From: CAWJPY01 sp963844865
GTDB lineage: Bacteria; Acidobacteriota; Thermoanaerobaculia; Thermoanaerobaculales; Sulfomarinibacteraceae
NCBI GenBank assembly: GCA_963844865.1
Contig: CAWJPY010000012.1
Location: 248,001-312,000, forward strand
Reading direction: 5' to 3'
Length of the DNA stretch: 64,000 bases
The notes under the pieces were generated by a model. That model saw only the letters and a list, made by a program, of their open reading frames with translations. It was not told where the DNA came from and did no database searches. Below, one piece after another: positions 45,084 through 54,073 of the stretch. Position 1 is the first letter of the stretch. Every line of letters starts with the position of its first letter. A program made the position numbers and the translations under genes.

Positions 45084-45656
45084 ATGGGCATCCGAGAGCG
45101 CTGGATCGACCTCGTCCACCGGGCCGCGACGGGCACCAGGAGGACGCGGACGCTCCTGACGCCGATCGGGCTCGTGGTGTTCGGCGCGTTCATGGCTCTG
45201 TTCGTGCTCGCCGCCCTCTGGGTCGACGGCCGTCTCGGTCTGCCCAGCCTCCTGCCCGAGGCCGCGAGGCTGCCCGTGTCGATCCCGGTCATGGCGGTGG
45301 GGCTCGCCGTCACCGCCTGGTCCGGCTTCCACTTCCTCCGGGTCAAGGGGACCCCCGTGCCCTTCAATCCGCCGCCGCAGCTGGTGACCACAGGGCCGTA
45401 CCGCTACGCCCGGAACCCCATGCTCACGGGGGTGTTCGCCTTCCTGTTCGGCCTGGGGTTGTGGATCGACTCCTTCTCGCTCGTCTTCGTCTTCACGCCG
45501 CTGTGGGTGCTGCTCAACGTATGGGAGCTGAAGCAGGTCGAGGAGCCCGAGCTGGTGCGGCGACTCGGCGTCGAGTACATCGAGTATCGAGGGCGCACCC
45601 CGATGTTCGTTCCAGGTCTCGGCCGCTATCGAGGCGAGAGCGGGGGTCGGCGATGA
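45084..45656 (+). CDS. ICMT/PEMT-like membrane methyltransferase (isoprenylcysteine carboxyl methyltransferase family)
   Basis: A 190-residue membrane protein with four or five helices (IGLVVFGAFMALFVLAALWV, LPVSIPVMAVGLAVTAWSGF). The family signature is LVTTGPYRYARNPMLTGVFA (S-adenosylmethionine pocket) followed by the conserved E-E-x-x-L region (QVEEPELVRRLGVEYIEYRG) and the ending RTPMFVP. Such enzymes methylate lipids, thiols or other membrane substrates; the substrate here is unknown. ATG 45084 has CGGAG at good spacing. It stands before a repeat-filled gap. Confidence 0.85.
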   Translation: MGIRERWIDLVHRAATGTRRTRTLLTPIGLVVFGAFMALFVLAALWVDGRLGLPSLLPEAARLPVSIPVMAVGLAVTAWSGFHFLRVKGTPVPFNPPPQLVTTGPYRYARNPMLTGVFAFLFGLGLWIDSFSLVFVFTPLWVLLNVWELKQVEEPELVRRLGVEYIEYRGRTPMFVPGLGRYRGESGGRR

Positions 45657-45724
45657 AGCACGATGAAGCGGAGCCGTTGTCGAGCCCCCTCGCCCATGAT
45701 TCTTGGACTGCACGCTGCAGAGAG

Positions 45725-46000
45725 CAGCCGCACGCCCCCTCGCGGCGCTGCCGCACGGCATGACACGGGACCGCGCGGAGACAGTGGGACGTCCAAGTTG
45801 CCTGTCATTCTGAGCGAGGGTCGGTCCGCCGGAGCGAGTCGAAGAATCCCCCGAGAGCACCAGACCCGGGCCGTTGGCTCGCCACACCGGAGACATCGGG
45901 GGACCCTTCGACTCGCCACGGCGCACGGGCGGCCCGCCCGAGCGCCGGGCTCGCTCAGGGTGACAGGGAGAAGGCGTGTCATTGGGAGCGAGCGGAGCTC
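45725..46000. repeat. Fold-back intergenic repeat, copy E
   Basis: In the 526-bp convergent gap: CCGCACGGCATGACACGGGACC, then TGTCATTCTGAGCGAGGGTC with GTCGAAGAATCCCCCGAGAG, answered by TCGGGGGACCCTTCGACTCG and GGCTCGCTCAGGGTGACAG. The left half is nearly identical to copy C. Nothing else is seen between 46000 and the hairpin at 46143. Confidence 0.75.
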
Positions 46001-46142
46001 CAGCCTCCGCGGAGGCCTACACGAGCCGATCGCGAGCTGGGCGAGCCGGTCGCCACTGAGTGGGCAAGAGTGCCAGGCATGTGGGCCCTGGCGCTCTCCA
46101 CGCCTCACTGCAGCGGTGCGGTGCGTGGGTGCGTGAAAGGCT

Positions 46143-46169
46143 CCCACCCCCTGCGACGCAGGGGGTGGG
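46143..46169 (-). terminator. Strong GC hairpin downstream of the RRM gene
   Basis: CCCACCCCCTGCG and CGCAGGGGGTGGG pair perfectly over 13 bp around a single A, so the real loop would open to 3 or more bases. It begins 13 bases after the RRM stop on the minus strand and is followed there by AGCCTTTC. The weak T run makes it a probable but not textbook terminator; the convergent arrangement would let it serve both directions. Confidence 0.55.
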
Positions 46170-46182
46170 GATCAGGTCTAGA

Positions 46183-46473
46183 TTACCAGCGGTTGCCGCG
46201 AGAGTGGCCGCGATCGGAGTCCCGGCTGCGCTCCTTGGCGACGTCCACGTTGATGGTGCGGCCGTCGAGCTCGGTCTGGTTCAGGGCGGCGACCGCCTTG
46301 GCGGCGGCCTCGTCGTCGGCGAAGGTCACGAACCCGAAACCGCGCGAGCGGCCGGAGTCGCGATCGGTGACCACGGTGGCCTCCGTGACCTCGCCGTGGG
46401 CTGCGAACGCCTCCCGCAGGCCGTGGTCATCGGTGTTCCAGCTCAGACTTCCAACAAACAGCTTCTTCGACAT
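46183..46473 (-). CDS. Single-RRM RNA-binding protein
   Basis: A 96-residue glycine/arginine-tailed protein. The RRM has RNP2 LFVGSL at 5-10 and RNP1 RGFGFVTF near 43-50, with the usual helices (TDDHGLREAFAAHGEV, DEAAAKAVAALNQTELDG). The tail RSRDSDRGHSRGNRW is basic. Bacterial RRM proteins of this size bind RNA and are often cold-induced. ATG 46473 opens exactly on SKKLFVGSLSWNT. The DEAD-box helicase gene lies 125 bp upstream in the same direction, a frequent functional pairing in RNA remodelling at low temperature. Confidence 0.95.
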   Translation of the reverse strand: MSKKLFVGSLSWNTDDHGLREAFAAHGEVTEATVVTDRDSGRSRGFGFVTFADDEAAAKAVAALNQTELDGRTINVDVAKERSRDSDRGHSRGNRW

Positions 46474-46597
46474 CACAGTTCCTCGTCTCTTCGGAGCTCC
46501 GGCTCTGCCGGCGCCCCCGTTCGTATCGTCGGGGCGGGCCCGCTGCCCGCCGATTCGCCGGCCGGCCCCGTTGGCCGGCCTGGAAACCAACTCATGG

Positions 46598-47903
46598 CTA
46601 TTTCGAGGCGGTGGGCCTGGAGGCCCGCCGCGCCCTCAGTCCGGTCGAGTGCGCGTTCGTCCGTCCGCGCCCACGCGGCCGCCGGTGGTGTCGTCCAGCG
46701 TCCGCTTGTCGGCCGCCCCGCTCGCCGCGAACGGTGAGCTCGCCTACCGGGCCGCGCGCGCCCTCGGACGGCGCCGAGAGATTGAAGCCGCCGATGGGGC
46801 GGCGCTCGATGCGGCGGCCCACCGTGCGCTCGATGGCGCGCAGGCTCGCCTCCTCGGTAGGGGACACGAAGGTCAGGGCGTCGCCGCTGGCGCTGGCGCG
46901 GGCCGTGCGGCCCACCCGATGGACGTAGTCATCGGGCTGGCCGGGGACGTCGAAGTTGATGACGTGGGGGAGCGCCTCGACGTCGATGCCGCGGGATGCG
47001 ACGTCGGTGGCCACGAGGACGCGGATGCGTGCCGCTCTTGAAGGCCGCCAGGGCGGACTCCCGCTGGGGCTGGGAGCGGTTGCCGTGGATGCGGTCGCAC
47101 GGGACGCCGGACTCGCGGTCCAGGAACTTGGCGAGGCGGTTGGCGCGGTGCTTGGTGCGGGTGAACACGAGCGCGGTCCGCACGTCCCGCCGCGAGCATG
47201 GCGAGCAGCAGGTCCTGTCTTGAGCTGCTCAGGCACCGGCATCACCGACTGCCGCACCGCCGTCGGGGGGACCGCCCGGCGAGCCACGTCGAGACGGACC
47301 GGGTCGGTCAGCATCCCGCGGCTCAGCTCCACGATGGGCCCCGGCAGGGTGGCCGAGAAGAGCATGGTCTGCCGCCGCTCGGGCAGCCTCGCGAGAATGC
47401 GCTTGATGTCGGGCAGGAAGCCCATGTCGAGCATCCGGTCGGCCTCGTCGAGGACCAGCACCTCGAGGCGGTCGATGCGGAACCAGGGCTCGCGCATGTG
47501 GTCGAGGAGGCGGCCGGGGGTGGCCACCACGACGTTGACGCCTGCGCGGAGGGCCCGTACCTGGGCGGCGGGCTTGACGCCGCCGAAAACCGTGACGGCC
47601 GTGATGGGGGTGTGGCGGCCAAGGCGAGGTGAGATGCGCGTGGACCTGGGAGGCGAGCTCGCGGGTCGGGGTCACGACCAGGGCGCGGATGCCCGCACCG
47701 CGTGGCGACGCCGACAGGCGCTTGAGGATCGGCAGGACGAAGGCCGCCGTCTTGCCGCTGCCGGTCTCCGCCGAGGCGAGGATGTCGCGCCCGGCGAGCG
47801 CCGGCGGTAGGGCGGCGGCCTGGATGGCGGTGGGCTCTTCAAAGCCCAGGTCCGAGATCCCGCGCAGCAGGGCGGGATCGAGTGGGAGGTCTGCAAATTT
47901 CAA
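46598..47903 (-). CDS. DEAD-box RNA helicase, RhlE-like (at least four frame changes)
   Basis: About 430 residues. The start KFADLPLDPALLRGI with GFEEPTAIQ (Q motif) and ILASAETGSGKT (Walker A) and PTRELASQV is in one frame. After about 47625 the frame shifts to VVVATPGRLLDHM, LVLDEADRMLDMGF (DEAD), MLFSATLPGPIVEL. Near 47218 and 47178 it shifts again to RTALVFTRTKHRANRLAKFL, and near 47035 returns to RVLVATDVASRGIDV and DDYVHRVGRTAR. Every helicase motif is present in order. I prefer TTG 47903 because it gives the family-like start KFADLPL; TTG 47912 is also open. The gene would unwind structured RNA, perhaps with the RRM protein. Confidence 0.85.
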
Positions 47904-48082
47904 GAGATACAAGTACTTTCCGGCGGCGCACGACCAGCGATGGCAGGTGCGCTGCCTGTTTGTTCCGGCTGGGTTGTGAACGGGAGAGCTGCCGGGGGTC
48001 TGCCGTCCGGGCCGTCATGGCCCTGCGTTGTACGCGGCGGTGCAGGCGGGAGCCTGTCGCTCCCCGTGCAGCCGAGCGCATA

Positions 48083-48592
48083 CTATGTCATGAGCCTCGG
48101 AGAATAGCAAGTCACCGCCCCCCACTGAGCTGTCCTGTGTCCTGAGATGAGGTGTGGCGCGCCGGCGGGCCGCTTCAGACGATGCTGCCGGAGCTCGAGA
48201 CACTCCAGAGCATCGGGCCGCCGCCCCGTGCCGTCGAACGCTGCCAGCTCGGCTGACAGCCATTCCTCCGACAGACCGTTGGCGCGGGCCACCTTCTTCA
48301 GCCAGATGAGCTCGTGGTCGTGGACGTCGTCGTCGACCAGGGCGAGGCGGATGGCGTCACGCAAGAAGCACTCGGCGATACGCGGATCGGACAAGACGAT
48401 GGGATCGTGCGTCAGGTGCGGGTTGCGAAGCAGGTCGTCGATCGCGGCCTCGCAGAAGCTCCGGCTGAAGTCGAGAATCTTGCCGATCTCCAGCAGCAGC
48501 TCGCGCTCGCGAGGCTCGACGATGCGGTCGCGTCCCACAAGGACGAGCAGCCCTCTGTAGTACGTGCCTCTGTCGGACAGGGAGAACGCCAT
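48083..48592 (-). CDS. TerB-like helical protein
   Basis: A 169-residue cytoplasmic protein from ATG 48592. The sequence is helical with acidic pairs typical of TerB-like domains: VLVGRDRIVEPRERELLLEI, ILDFSRSFCEAAIDDLLR, RLALVDDDVHDHELIWLKKV, ARANGLSEEWLSAELAAF. TerB domains bind metal and occur in stress and membrane-associated complexes, but no other ter genes are here. The last 35 residues (RQHRLKRPAGAPHLISGHR) are not conserved-looking. A 179-bp gap precedes the helicase start. Confidence 0.65.
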   Translation of the reverse strand: MAFSLSDRGTYYRGLLVLVGRDRIVEPRERELLLEIGKILDFSRSFCEAAIDDLLRNPHLTHDPIVLSDPRIAECFLRDAIRLALVDDDVHDHELIWLKKVARANGLSEEWLSAELAAFDGTGRRPDALECLELRQHRLKRPAGAPHLISGHRTAQWGAVTCYSPRLMT

Positions 48593-48757
48593 GGCGAGAG
48601 ATTCTACCTCGACTATCGCGCCGCGCCGTCCCAATGACCCACACGTCTGAGGAACAGCCCGCGTCCGTGCTCACGTCCGCGTCCGATGGGGCGTCCCCGC
48701 GCACCCCTCTGCCACCCGGCATGAGAGACCGCTCAGACACGGTCGGTCGACCCTGTT

Positions 48758-49375
48758 TGCTGTCATCCTGAGCATCCTTACGCCGCTTCGCGGCGGTGCC
48801 GCATGGCGTGCACGGAGCCGTTCAGAGTCGGCCGGCTGATCCTGTTTGCTGTCATCCTGAGCGAGCGGAGGTCTGCCGGAGCGAGTCGAAGGATCCCCCG
48901 AAGGCCCGTGTGGCGATCCCCCAGGGGCGGGCCTGGTGCTGTCGGGGGATCCTTCGCGAGCCGCTCGGCGGACCGAGCGCCGTGCTCAGGATGACACGCG
49001 ACTTCGGCGTCCCACGGGCCTTCGGGGGATGGTTCGACTCGTCGCTCGCCGCGGACGGCGAGCGTCTCGCTCACCATGACAGAACAAGGGTGTGTCATTG
49101 GGAGCATCGTCACCCTCGCTCTGCGCGGTGCCCCATGGCGTGACACGGAGCCGTCCAGAGTCGGCCGGCCGACCCGCCTGCGTGTCATCCTGAGCGAGCG
49201 GAGGTCTGCCGGAGCGAGTCGAAGGATCCCCTCAGAGAATCAGACACTTGGCGCTCCAGATCCTGCCGGCGGCATGGGCCGTCGTTCGCGCCTCCGGCGC
49301 TCTGGAGGGGATGCTTCGACTCGGCCGCTGCGCGGCCTCGCTCAGCATGACAGAACCGACGTGGGTCATCCGGAG
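48758..49375. repeat. Fold-back intergenic repeats, copies F1 and F2 in tandem
   Basis: The 970-bp gap 48593-49562 holds two units. F1 (48758-49105) repeats copies A/B almost exactly: GCCGCATGGCGTGCACGGAGCC, TGTCATCCTGAGCGAGCGG, GTCGAAGGATCCCCCGA, TCGGGGGATCCTTCGCGAG, TCAGGATGACACGC, then the extra half ending CTCACCATGACAG. F2 (49110-49375) has TGTCATCCTGAGCGAGCGG again, with a different middle (GCGCTCCAGATCCTGCCGG ... CCGGCGCTCTGGAGGGGATGC) and the answer GGGGATGCTTCGACTCGGCC, CTCGCTCAGCATGACAG. No gene is seen. Confidence 0.8.
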
Positions 49376-49386
49376 AAACCGAGCTG

Positions 49387-49455
49387 AGGGTGCCACGCAC
49401 CGCGAAGCTCGGGGTGCCACGCACCGCGAAGCTGGGGGCGCACCGCGAAGCTCAG
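49387..49455. repeat. Short tandem repeat, about 23 bp times three
   Basis: Units of GGTGCCACGCACCGCGAAGC followed by TC or TG occur twice in full (from 49388 and about 49411) and once shortened (from about 49434). GTGCCACGCAC contains a small inverted repeat. It directly follows fold-back unit F2. Confidence 0.75.
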
Positions 49456-49562
49456 GGGGCCACGTGCTGCCCTGGTGCATCGTCCGCGTCTGTCACATCG
49501 GTTCCGCGCGAGCGAGCGCCGCGTCCGGCGCACTTACCTGCACGGATACTCTCGAGAGCAGG

Positions 49563-50888
49563 TCATCCTCCGAGTGCCGCGCGGATGGCCGCCTCGTTGT
49601 CGGTGCAGCCCATGGCGGCCGCCATCTCCACGGCGGTGGTCTTGCCGCGTGTCGCCTGCGTGGGGTCGGCGCCTGCCGCCAGCAGCGCCTTCACCAGGTC
49701 GGTGGCGGTGCACTTCGAGGCGGCGTAGAAGAGCGGTGTCGCGTTGTTGCTGTCAGCGATGTTGACGTCCGCGCCCGCGTCCACCAGGAACCGGGCCAGG
49801 TCGAACCGTCCGTACATCAGCGCCGACAGCAGCGTGGTGCGTCCGTCCGCGGTGGCGTAGTCGATGGGAGAGCCGGCCGCGAGGAAGAGCTTGACCGCCT
49901 CGGCGTCCCCTTTCACGGCGCTCAGGACCATGAACTCCCCGTTGGCATCCGGATATCCCTGCTTGCGGAGCCGTGCCAGCGCCTCGTCCGCCGTGAGCCC
50001 GAGCTCGGCGGCGATCACCGTCCCCGGCGTCTGGGCCACCACCTCGACCGCGACCTTGGCCCCCGGGGTCGGAGGGTTCTCGTCACCGTCTGCCGGCGCG
50101 CTGCCGATCCGCGAATCGGGAAGGGGCGGCACCTCGGGCAGCTCGTAGGCCACCCGGAAGGTGGCCCACTCGTCGGCCACGTCGAGCTGCACCGCGGCGA
50201 CCTCGCCCCAGAACGCGAGCGTCTCGGTGGTGACGCCGTCGGCCATCCTGAACTGAGTCGACGGGTGACGCGTCAGCACATGGCCCTCCGCGTCCAGGGC
50301 CCGCAACGCGGTGATGTGCGTGAACGACGCGGCCTCGAGGTCCTCGTCCTTTGACGACGAGCGCCGGACCACGAAGGGACCGTCGATGCTCACGTCGAGG
50401 CCCTCGACCGCAGGGCCGCCCGCCCGCGCGACGAGGGTGCGCAGCCGCAGGGGATAGCGCACCGTCGCGGTGCCGACGGCGCGGGCGAACTCCACCGGGT
50501 CGGTCCCCTCCGACGGCGCGAAGCGAAGCTCGACGTGGTGCGTGCCGTGGACGTACAGGCCCAGCTCGACTTCGTACGCCACCTCGTTGCCCGACGCGTC
50601 GTAGAGCTTCGGCTCGCCGAAATCGACCTTGGCGTAGACGCTGTTGTCCGCTGCGGGCAGCACCACGTGGATCTCCGGCGTGTTGAAGCCGAACACGGCG
50701 TAGTTGCGGCCCGCGACCATCCTGATCTGCGCCGCCGCCTGCTCCGCCGTGAGCTCCGCGAAGACCGGGATCCTCGCGTCCTCCTCGAGCTTCGGCGAAG
50801 CCAGCAGCTCTGCGCGCTCCTGGGCCCCGGCGAAAGCGACGGCGAGCGAAAGCACAGCGAACAACCGAACACGGCGCATGGACGGCAT
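49563..50888 (-). CDS. Exported ankyrin-repeat protein
   Basis: A 441-residue protein from ATG 50888 (AAGGAGG 7 bases ahead). A signal peptide (LFAVLSLAVAFAGAQ) leads to a beta-rich N-terminal domain at 20-260 that I do not recognise (VYAKVDFGEPKLYDASGNEV, GLYVHGTHHVELRFAPSEG). The last 130 residues are about four ankyrin repeats: EFMVLSAVKGDAEAVKLFLA, DGRTTLLSALMYGRFDLARF, NNATPLFYAASKCTATDLVK, KTTAVEMAAAMGCTDNEAAI. A secreted or periplasmic binding protein is inferred; ankyrin repeats outside the cytoplasm are less common in bacteria. The gene reads left without broken frames. Confidence 0.8.
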   Translation of the reverse strand: MPSMRRVRLFAVLSLAVAFAGAQERAELLASPKLEEDARIPVFAELTAEQAAAQIRMVAGRNYAVFGFNTPEIHVVLPAADNSVYAKVDFGEPKLYDASGNEVAYEVELGLYVHGTHHVELRFAPSEGTDPVEFARAVGTATVRYPLRLRTLVARAGGPAVEGLDVSIDGPFVVRRSSSKDEDLEAASFTHITALRALDAEGHVLTRHPSTQFRMADGVTTETLAFWGEVAAVQLDVADEWATFRVAYELPEVPPLPDSRIGSAPADGDENPPTPGAKVAVEVVAQTPGTVIAAELGLTADEALARLRKQGYPDANGEFMVLSAVKGDAEAVKLFLAAGSPIDYATADGRTTLLSALMYGRFDLARFLVDAGADVNIADSNNATPLFYAASKCTATDLVKALLAAGADPTQATRGKTTAVEMAAAMGCTDNEAAIRAALGG

Positions 50889-50980
50889 GGTCGGTTCCTC
50901 CTTGATGCGCTGTGTGGTGCAGCCCATCATAGCGCCTGCCTGCCCGAGCGTTGCCGGGAACGAGCTCTTACCCGTTGTGG

Positions 50981-51036
50981 TGCCACGTGCCGCATTGTGG
51001 CGTTGGCTCCGTCGGCCTGGGAGATGGTGGTGTCGA
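50981..51036. repeat. REP-like hairpin repeat, copy 1
   Basis: TGCCACGTGCCGCATTGTGGCG forms a stem (GCCACG/TGTGGC, one mismatch). It is followed by TTGGCTCCGTCGGCCTGGGAG and ATGGTGGTGT. It matches the copies at 52699 and 53935 at more than 80 percent by eye. It lies in the 523-bp gap 50889-51411, where no gene is seen. Confidence 0.65.
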
Positions 51037-51411
51037 GGCGCGCGGTGTGGGCACGGGAGGCCGCGTGGGGAGCCGACGTGGGGGCCCCCAATCCACTTCT
51101 CCTACCTCGGATCCATACGAATCGGAGCAGACGGCCTGTGCCCACTCGAGACGCCTCTTCTGATGGGTGGCACCCTTCCGCATCGACTGCCTCGACATTG
51201 CCGTGCTCAATCCCCGCACCGACAACGCATCGATGCAATGCGTGCCGCGCCAGAGTGATATACATTCTGTAGACAAAAGGAATCTCGGCATTGCAGTTGC
51301 TCCTGAGGAGGCGAGAGTGGGGAGCGGCCTATCAATCGTGTCTGACGGTTGGCGGAGTCGACGTGCCAGCGGTGGACGCCGATCTCGGATCACGCCGACG
51401 GAGGAGGAACG

Positions 51412-52686
51412 ATGAGGTGGATGAACTCTCTTGTGTCGATCGCAGCCCTGTTGGTGCCGGCCGCAGCCACGTGCCAGTCCCTGGCGTTGCGCGCGGACGG
51501 CGTGGAGTTCCCCGACGGCACGGTGCAGACGACCGCCGCCGTCGACACCTTGGCCGGCCTGTCATGCGGCGCCGACCAGGTGGCCAAGTGGAGCGGTTCC
51601 GCCTGGGTCTGCGCGGACGATCTCAGCAGCGCCTACACCCGCACCGTCGTGGTCGGTCCGGTCGGTACGCCGGCCCAGAACGGTACCGCGCTCCTGGCTG
51701 CGATGGCGGCCATCCCGACCCCGGCCTCGCAGGCGGACGCGTGGCTCCTCAAATTGGAGCCGGGGAAGTACGACGTCGGGGCGACGCCCCTGACCATGAA
51801 GCAGTGGGTCGATGTCGAGGGCTCCGGCGAGGGGGTGACCACGGTGACCGGCGCGGCGTGTGGACCATTCACCGGGGTGGTGATCGGTGCGGAGGACACC
51901 GAGCTCCGGATGCTGTCGGTCGAGAACACGTGTTCGACCCCAGGGCAGTATTCACAGGCGCTCTACAGCGACGCCGACGGAACCCGCTTGCGGCGGCTGA
52001 ACCTGACCCTGGGAGTATCAGGGGTGCAGACGCATGGCATCTGGGTCACCGGCTCCGGAGTCTTGATCGAGGACGTGGTCGTCACCATCACCGACGGCAC
52101 AACCGCCTATGGTGTGCACAGCACGGGTGAGTCGCTGACCTTGACAGGGGCGAGGGCCAACGTGAGCTGCACAGATCAGTGTGTAGGCATCTACATCACC
52201 GGCGACGCGAGCTCGGCGCGCCACCTCACGGCTACGGCGACCGGGGGCTCCAGCTCCAACATCGGTTTCGAGTTCTACTCCGTGATCGACGGCATCCTCA
52301 AGGACGCCGTCGCCAGCGCGTCGGGTACGGAGTCGTGGGCGATCGTCCTGGATCACAGCTCCGTGACCGCCGCAGACGTCATCGCATCCGGCGACGATCG
52401 TGGCGTCAGCATCTTCTCCTCGAGTGCGAAGACCGTCCGCCTGAGCAACGTAACGGCCGAGAGCTCGACCTATGGGCTCTACACCTTCAGGACAGGGGGG
52501 ACGTTGACGGTCGAGGCCAATCACTGCAGGATCTCGGGCGCTGCCGCATCGGTGTACAACTACGCCGACGCCGCCACGGTGAAGATCGGGGCTTCCCAGC
52601 TCGGTGGAGGTGCGGTGTCGGGTGTCGCGACCTGCGCGCTCGTCTACGACGAGGGGTACTCGTACTACCTCAACACCTGTCCCTGA
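51412..52686 (+). CDS. Exported right-handed beta-helix (pectate-lyase-fold) protein
   Basis: A 424-residue protein from ATG 51412 (GGAGGAGG just ahead). A short signal (SLVSIAALLVPAAATCQ) is followed by LALRADGVEFPDGTVQTTAA, the D-G-T-x-Q motif found at the head of many secreted fibre or collar proteins, and a linker. From about 100 on, short beta-turn rungs repeat (YDVGATPLTMKQWVDVEGSG, TELRMLSVENTCSTPGQ, ISGAAASVYNYADAATVKIG), the pattern of parallel beta-helices that bind or cut polysaccharide. I see no catalytic signature. It is uninterrupted. It is followed after 12 bp by a REP-like hairpin, and converges on the serine-hydrolase gene. Confidence 0.75.
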   Translation: MRWMNSLVSIAALLVPAAATCQSLALRADGVEFPDGTVQTTAAVDTLAGLSCGADQVAKWSGSAWVCADDLSSAYTRTVVVGPVGTPAQNGTALLAAMAAIPTPASQADAWLLKLEPGKYDVGATPLTMKQWVDVEGSGEGVTTVTGAACGPFTGVVIGAEDTELRMLSVENTCSTPGQYSQALYSDADGTRLRRLNLTLGVSGVQTHGIWVTGSGVLIEDVVVTITDGTTAYGVHSTGESLTLTGARANVSCTDQCVGIYITGDASSARHLTATATGGSSSNIGFEFYSVIDGILKDAVASASGTESWAIVLDHSSVTAADVIASGDDRGVSIFSSSAKTVRLSNVTAESSTYGLYTFRTGGTLTVEANHCRISGAAASVYNYADAATVKIGASQLGGGAVSGVATCALVYDEGYSYYLNTCP

Positions 52687-52698
52687 CCCGGCCGAGGA

Positions 52699-52751
52699 TG
52701 CCACGTACCGCATCGTGGCGTTGGTCCCGTCGGCCTCGCACATGGCGGCGT
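52699..52751. repeat. REP-like hairpin repeat, copy 2
   Basis: GCCACGTACCGCATCGTGGCG gives a perfect 6-bp stem GCCACG/CGTGGC with a loop of 8 bases, followed by the shared TTGGTCCCGTCGGCCTCG. It lies between two convergent genes and begins 13 bases after the beta-helix stop. Confidence 0.7.
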
Positions 52752-52794
52752 CAGGAGAGCATCGCGTTCTCGCTCGACGAAGGGCAGCCCATGC

Positions 52795-53901
52795 TCAGCG
52801 CGCCCGGGCGGTCAAGTGAATGAGCTCGCGCGCATAGTCTTCGCCGATCTGGTCCGCGTGGCTCGACAGGATCACGAAACGGAAGTCGCTCTTCTCCAGC
52901 CAGAAGAACACCGCATTGAAGATCCCATTGGAGCCCGCGGGTCCCATGCCGCGCTCGCCGTAGCGCCTCATGTTCACCAGGCGGTCGTCCAGGTACCGGG
53001 CCTGGGTCTCGGGCTTGAGGAGGATCCCCCGATGGAGGGCGTCCATGAACCGTGAAAGGTCCTCGGCCGACCCCAACAGCCCACCGGCCCCACGGAGGTT
53101 CCAGCTCGGCCCATCCTCCATCCACATCCCGTCGAGCAACGGTGAGCCCCAGCGGCTCCCGTCCTCGAGGCATCCTTCGGCGAAACGGACGCTGCTCCAG
53201 TCCGGTCGGATCCACCCGGTGTGTGCCATGCCCGCCGGTTCGAAGATCCGGGTCCGAAGGATGTCTTCGATGCGCTCCTTGGTCGCGGCCTCGTACACCG
53301 CGGCCAACACCTGATAGCCGAGATTCGAGTACTCCTCCCTGGTACCCGGCTTGAAGATGAGTGCGGCCTTGCCGAAGCGATTCAGCATCTGCTCTTTCGA
53401 GACCGGCTCGTAGTCATAGGCAACGGTGTACTCGACGGGTCTGCCCGAGGCATCAACGAGATCGGGGATTCCTGCCGTGTGGGTGACGATCTGTCGCACG
53501 GTCAGGGCCGCCTTGTCCTCCGGGAGATCGGGGAGGAACGTCCCGATCGGGTCGTCCATTCGCAGGTGTCCCTCCTCCTCCAGCTTGTACGCCAGGAGCC
53601 GCAGGAACTCTTTGGTGATGGAACCGATGAGGAAGACATCATCCGGGGTCATGGCCTCGGTCGCGGCGCAGTCGGCGTGGCCGAGCCCCCGCGCATAGGC
53701 CAGCTCGCCCTTGACATCCACGCGCACCACGCCGCAGAAGCCGTGCTTCTCCAGCTCGGTCAATCGCGCATCCAGCGCGGACCGCATCTGCTCCACGGTG
53801 ATCCTGGTGGTGTCGACGGAGCCCTTCCGGGCGCACGATGCCGCTGCCAACAGACAGGAGAGCGCCGCAATGCCGAGGAGGAGCGTGGGTGGCCGTTTCA
53901 T
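52795..53901 (-). CDS. Serine beta-lactamase-like hydrolase (lipoprotein)
   Basis: A 368-residue member of the class C beta-lactamase/D-aminopeptidase-like family. ATG 53901 has GGAAGG ahead. The signal ends in a lipobox-type LAAASC (Cys23). The catalytic serine motif is SITK at 94-97 (GSITKEF), and the Tyr motif is YSN at 191-193 (EEYSNLGYQVLA). Other family marks are QIVTHTAGIPDL and NLRGAGGLLGSAEDLSRFMD. It acts on peptides, esters or beta-lactams in the periplasm; activity cannot be predicted further. Its mature N-terminal 60 residues include several Cys. The gene is not frame-broken. Confidence 0.88.
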   Translation of the reverse strand: MKRPPTLLLGIAALSCLLAAASCARKGSVDTTRITVEQMRSALDARLTELEKHGFCGVVRVDVKGELAYARGLGHADCAATEAMTPDDVFLIGSITKEFLRLLAYKLEEEGHLRMDDPIGTFLPDLPEDKAALTVRQIVTHTAGIPDLVDASGRPVEYTVAYDYEPVSKEQMLNRFGKAALIFKPGTREEYSNLGYQVLAAVYEAATKERIEDILRTRIFEPAGMAHTGWIRPDWSSVRFAEGCLEDGSRWGSPLLDGMWMEDGPSWNLRGAGGLLGSAEDLSRFMDALHRGILLKPETQARYLDDRLVNMRRYGERGMGPAGSNGIFNAVFFWLEKSDFRFVILSSHADQIGEDYARELIHLTARAR

Positions 53902-53934
53902 TGCCTGCCTTCCTCTAGAGTGCCACATCCAGGA

Positions 53935-53990
53935 TGCCACGTGCCGCATCGTGGCGTTGTTCCCGTCGGCCTCGGAGATGGCGGTGTGCT
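53935..53990. repeat. REP-like hairpin repeat, copy 3
   Basis: GCCACGTGCCGCATCGTGGCG has the same perfect stem as copy 2, followed by TTGTTCCCGTCGGCCTCGGAG and ATGGCGGTGT. It sits 34 bases upstream of the serine-hydrolase start and about 85 bp before the first miniature RAYT element. Confidence 0.7.
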
Positions 53991-54073
53991 CCCGAGCTCG
54001 CTGAGGGAGGTGTTGAGCACGGAGACGTCGTCCCCGTGCGTGAACGCGAAGGCGGAGCCCACCACAGGAGAAT

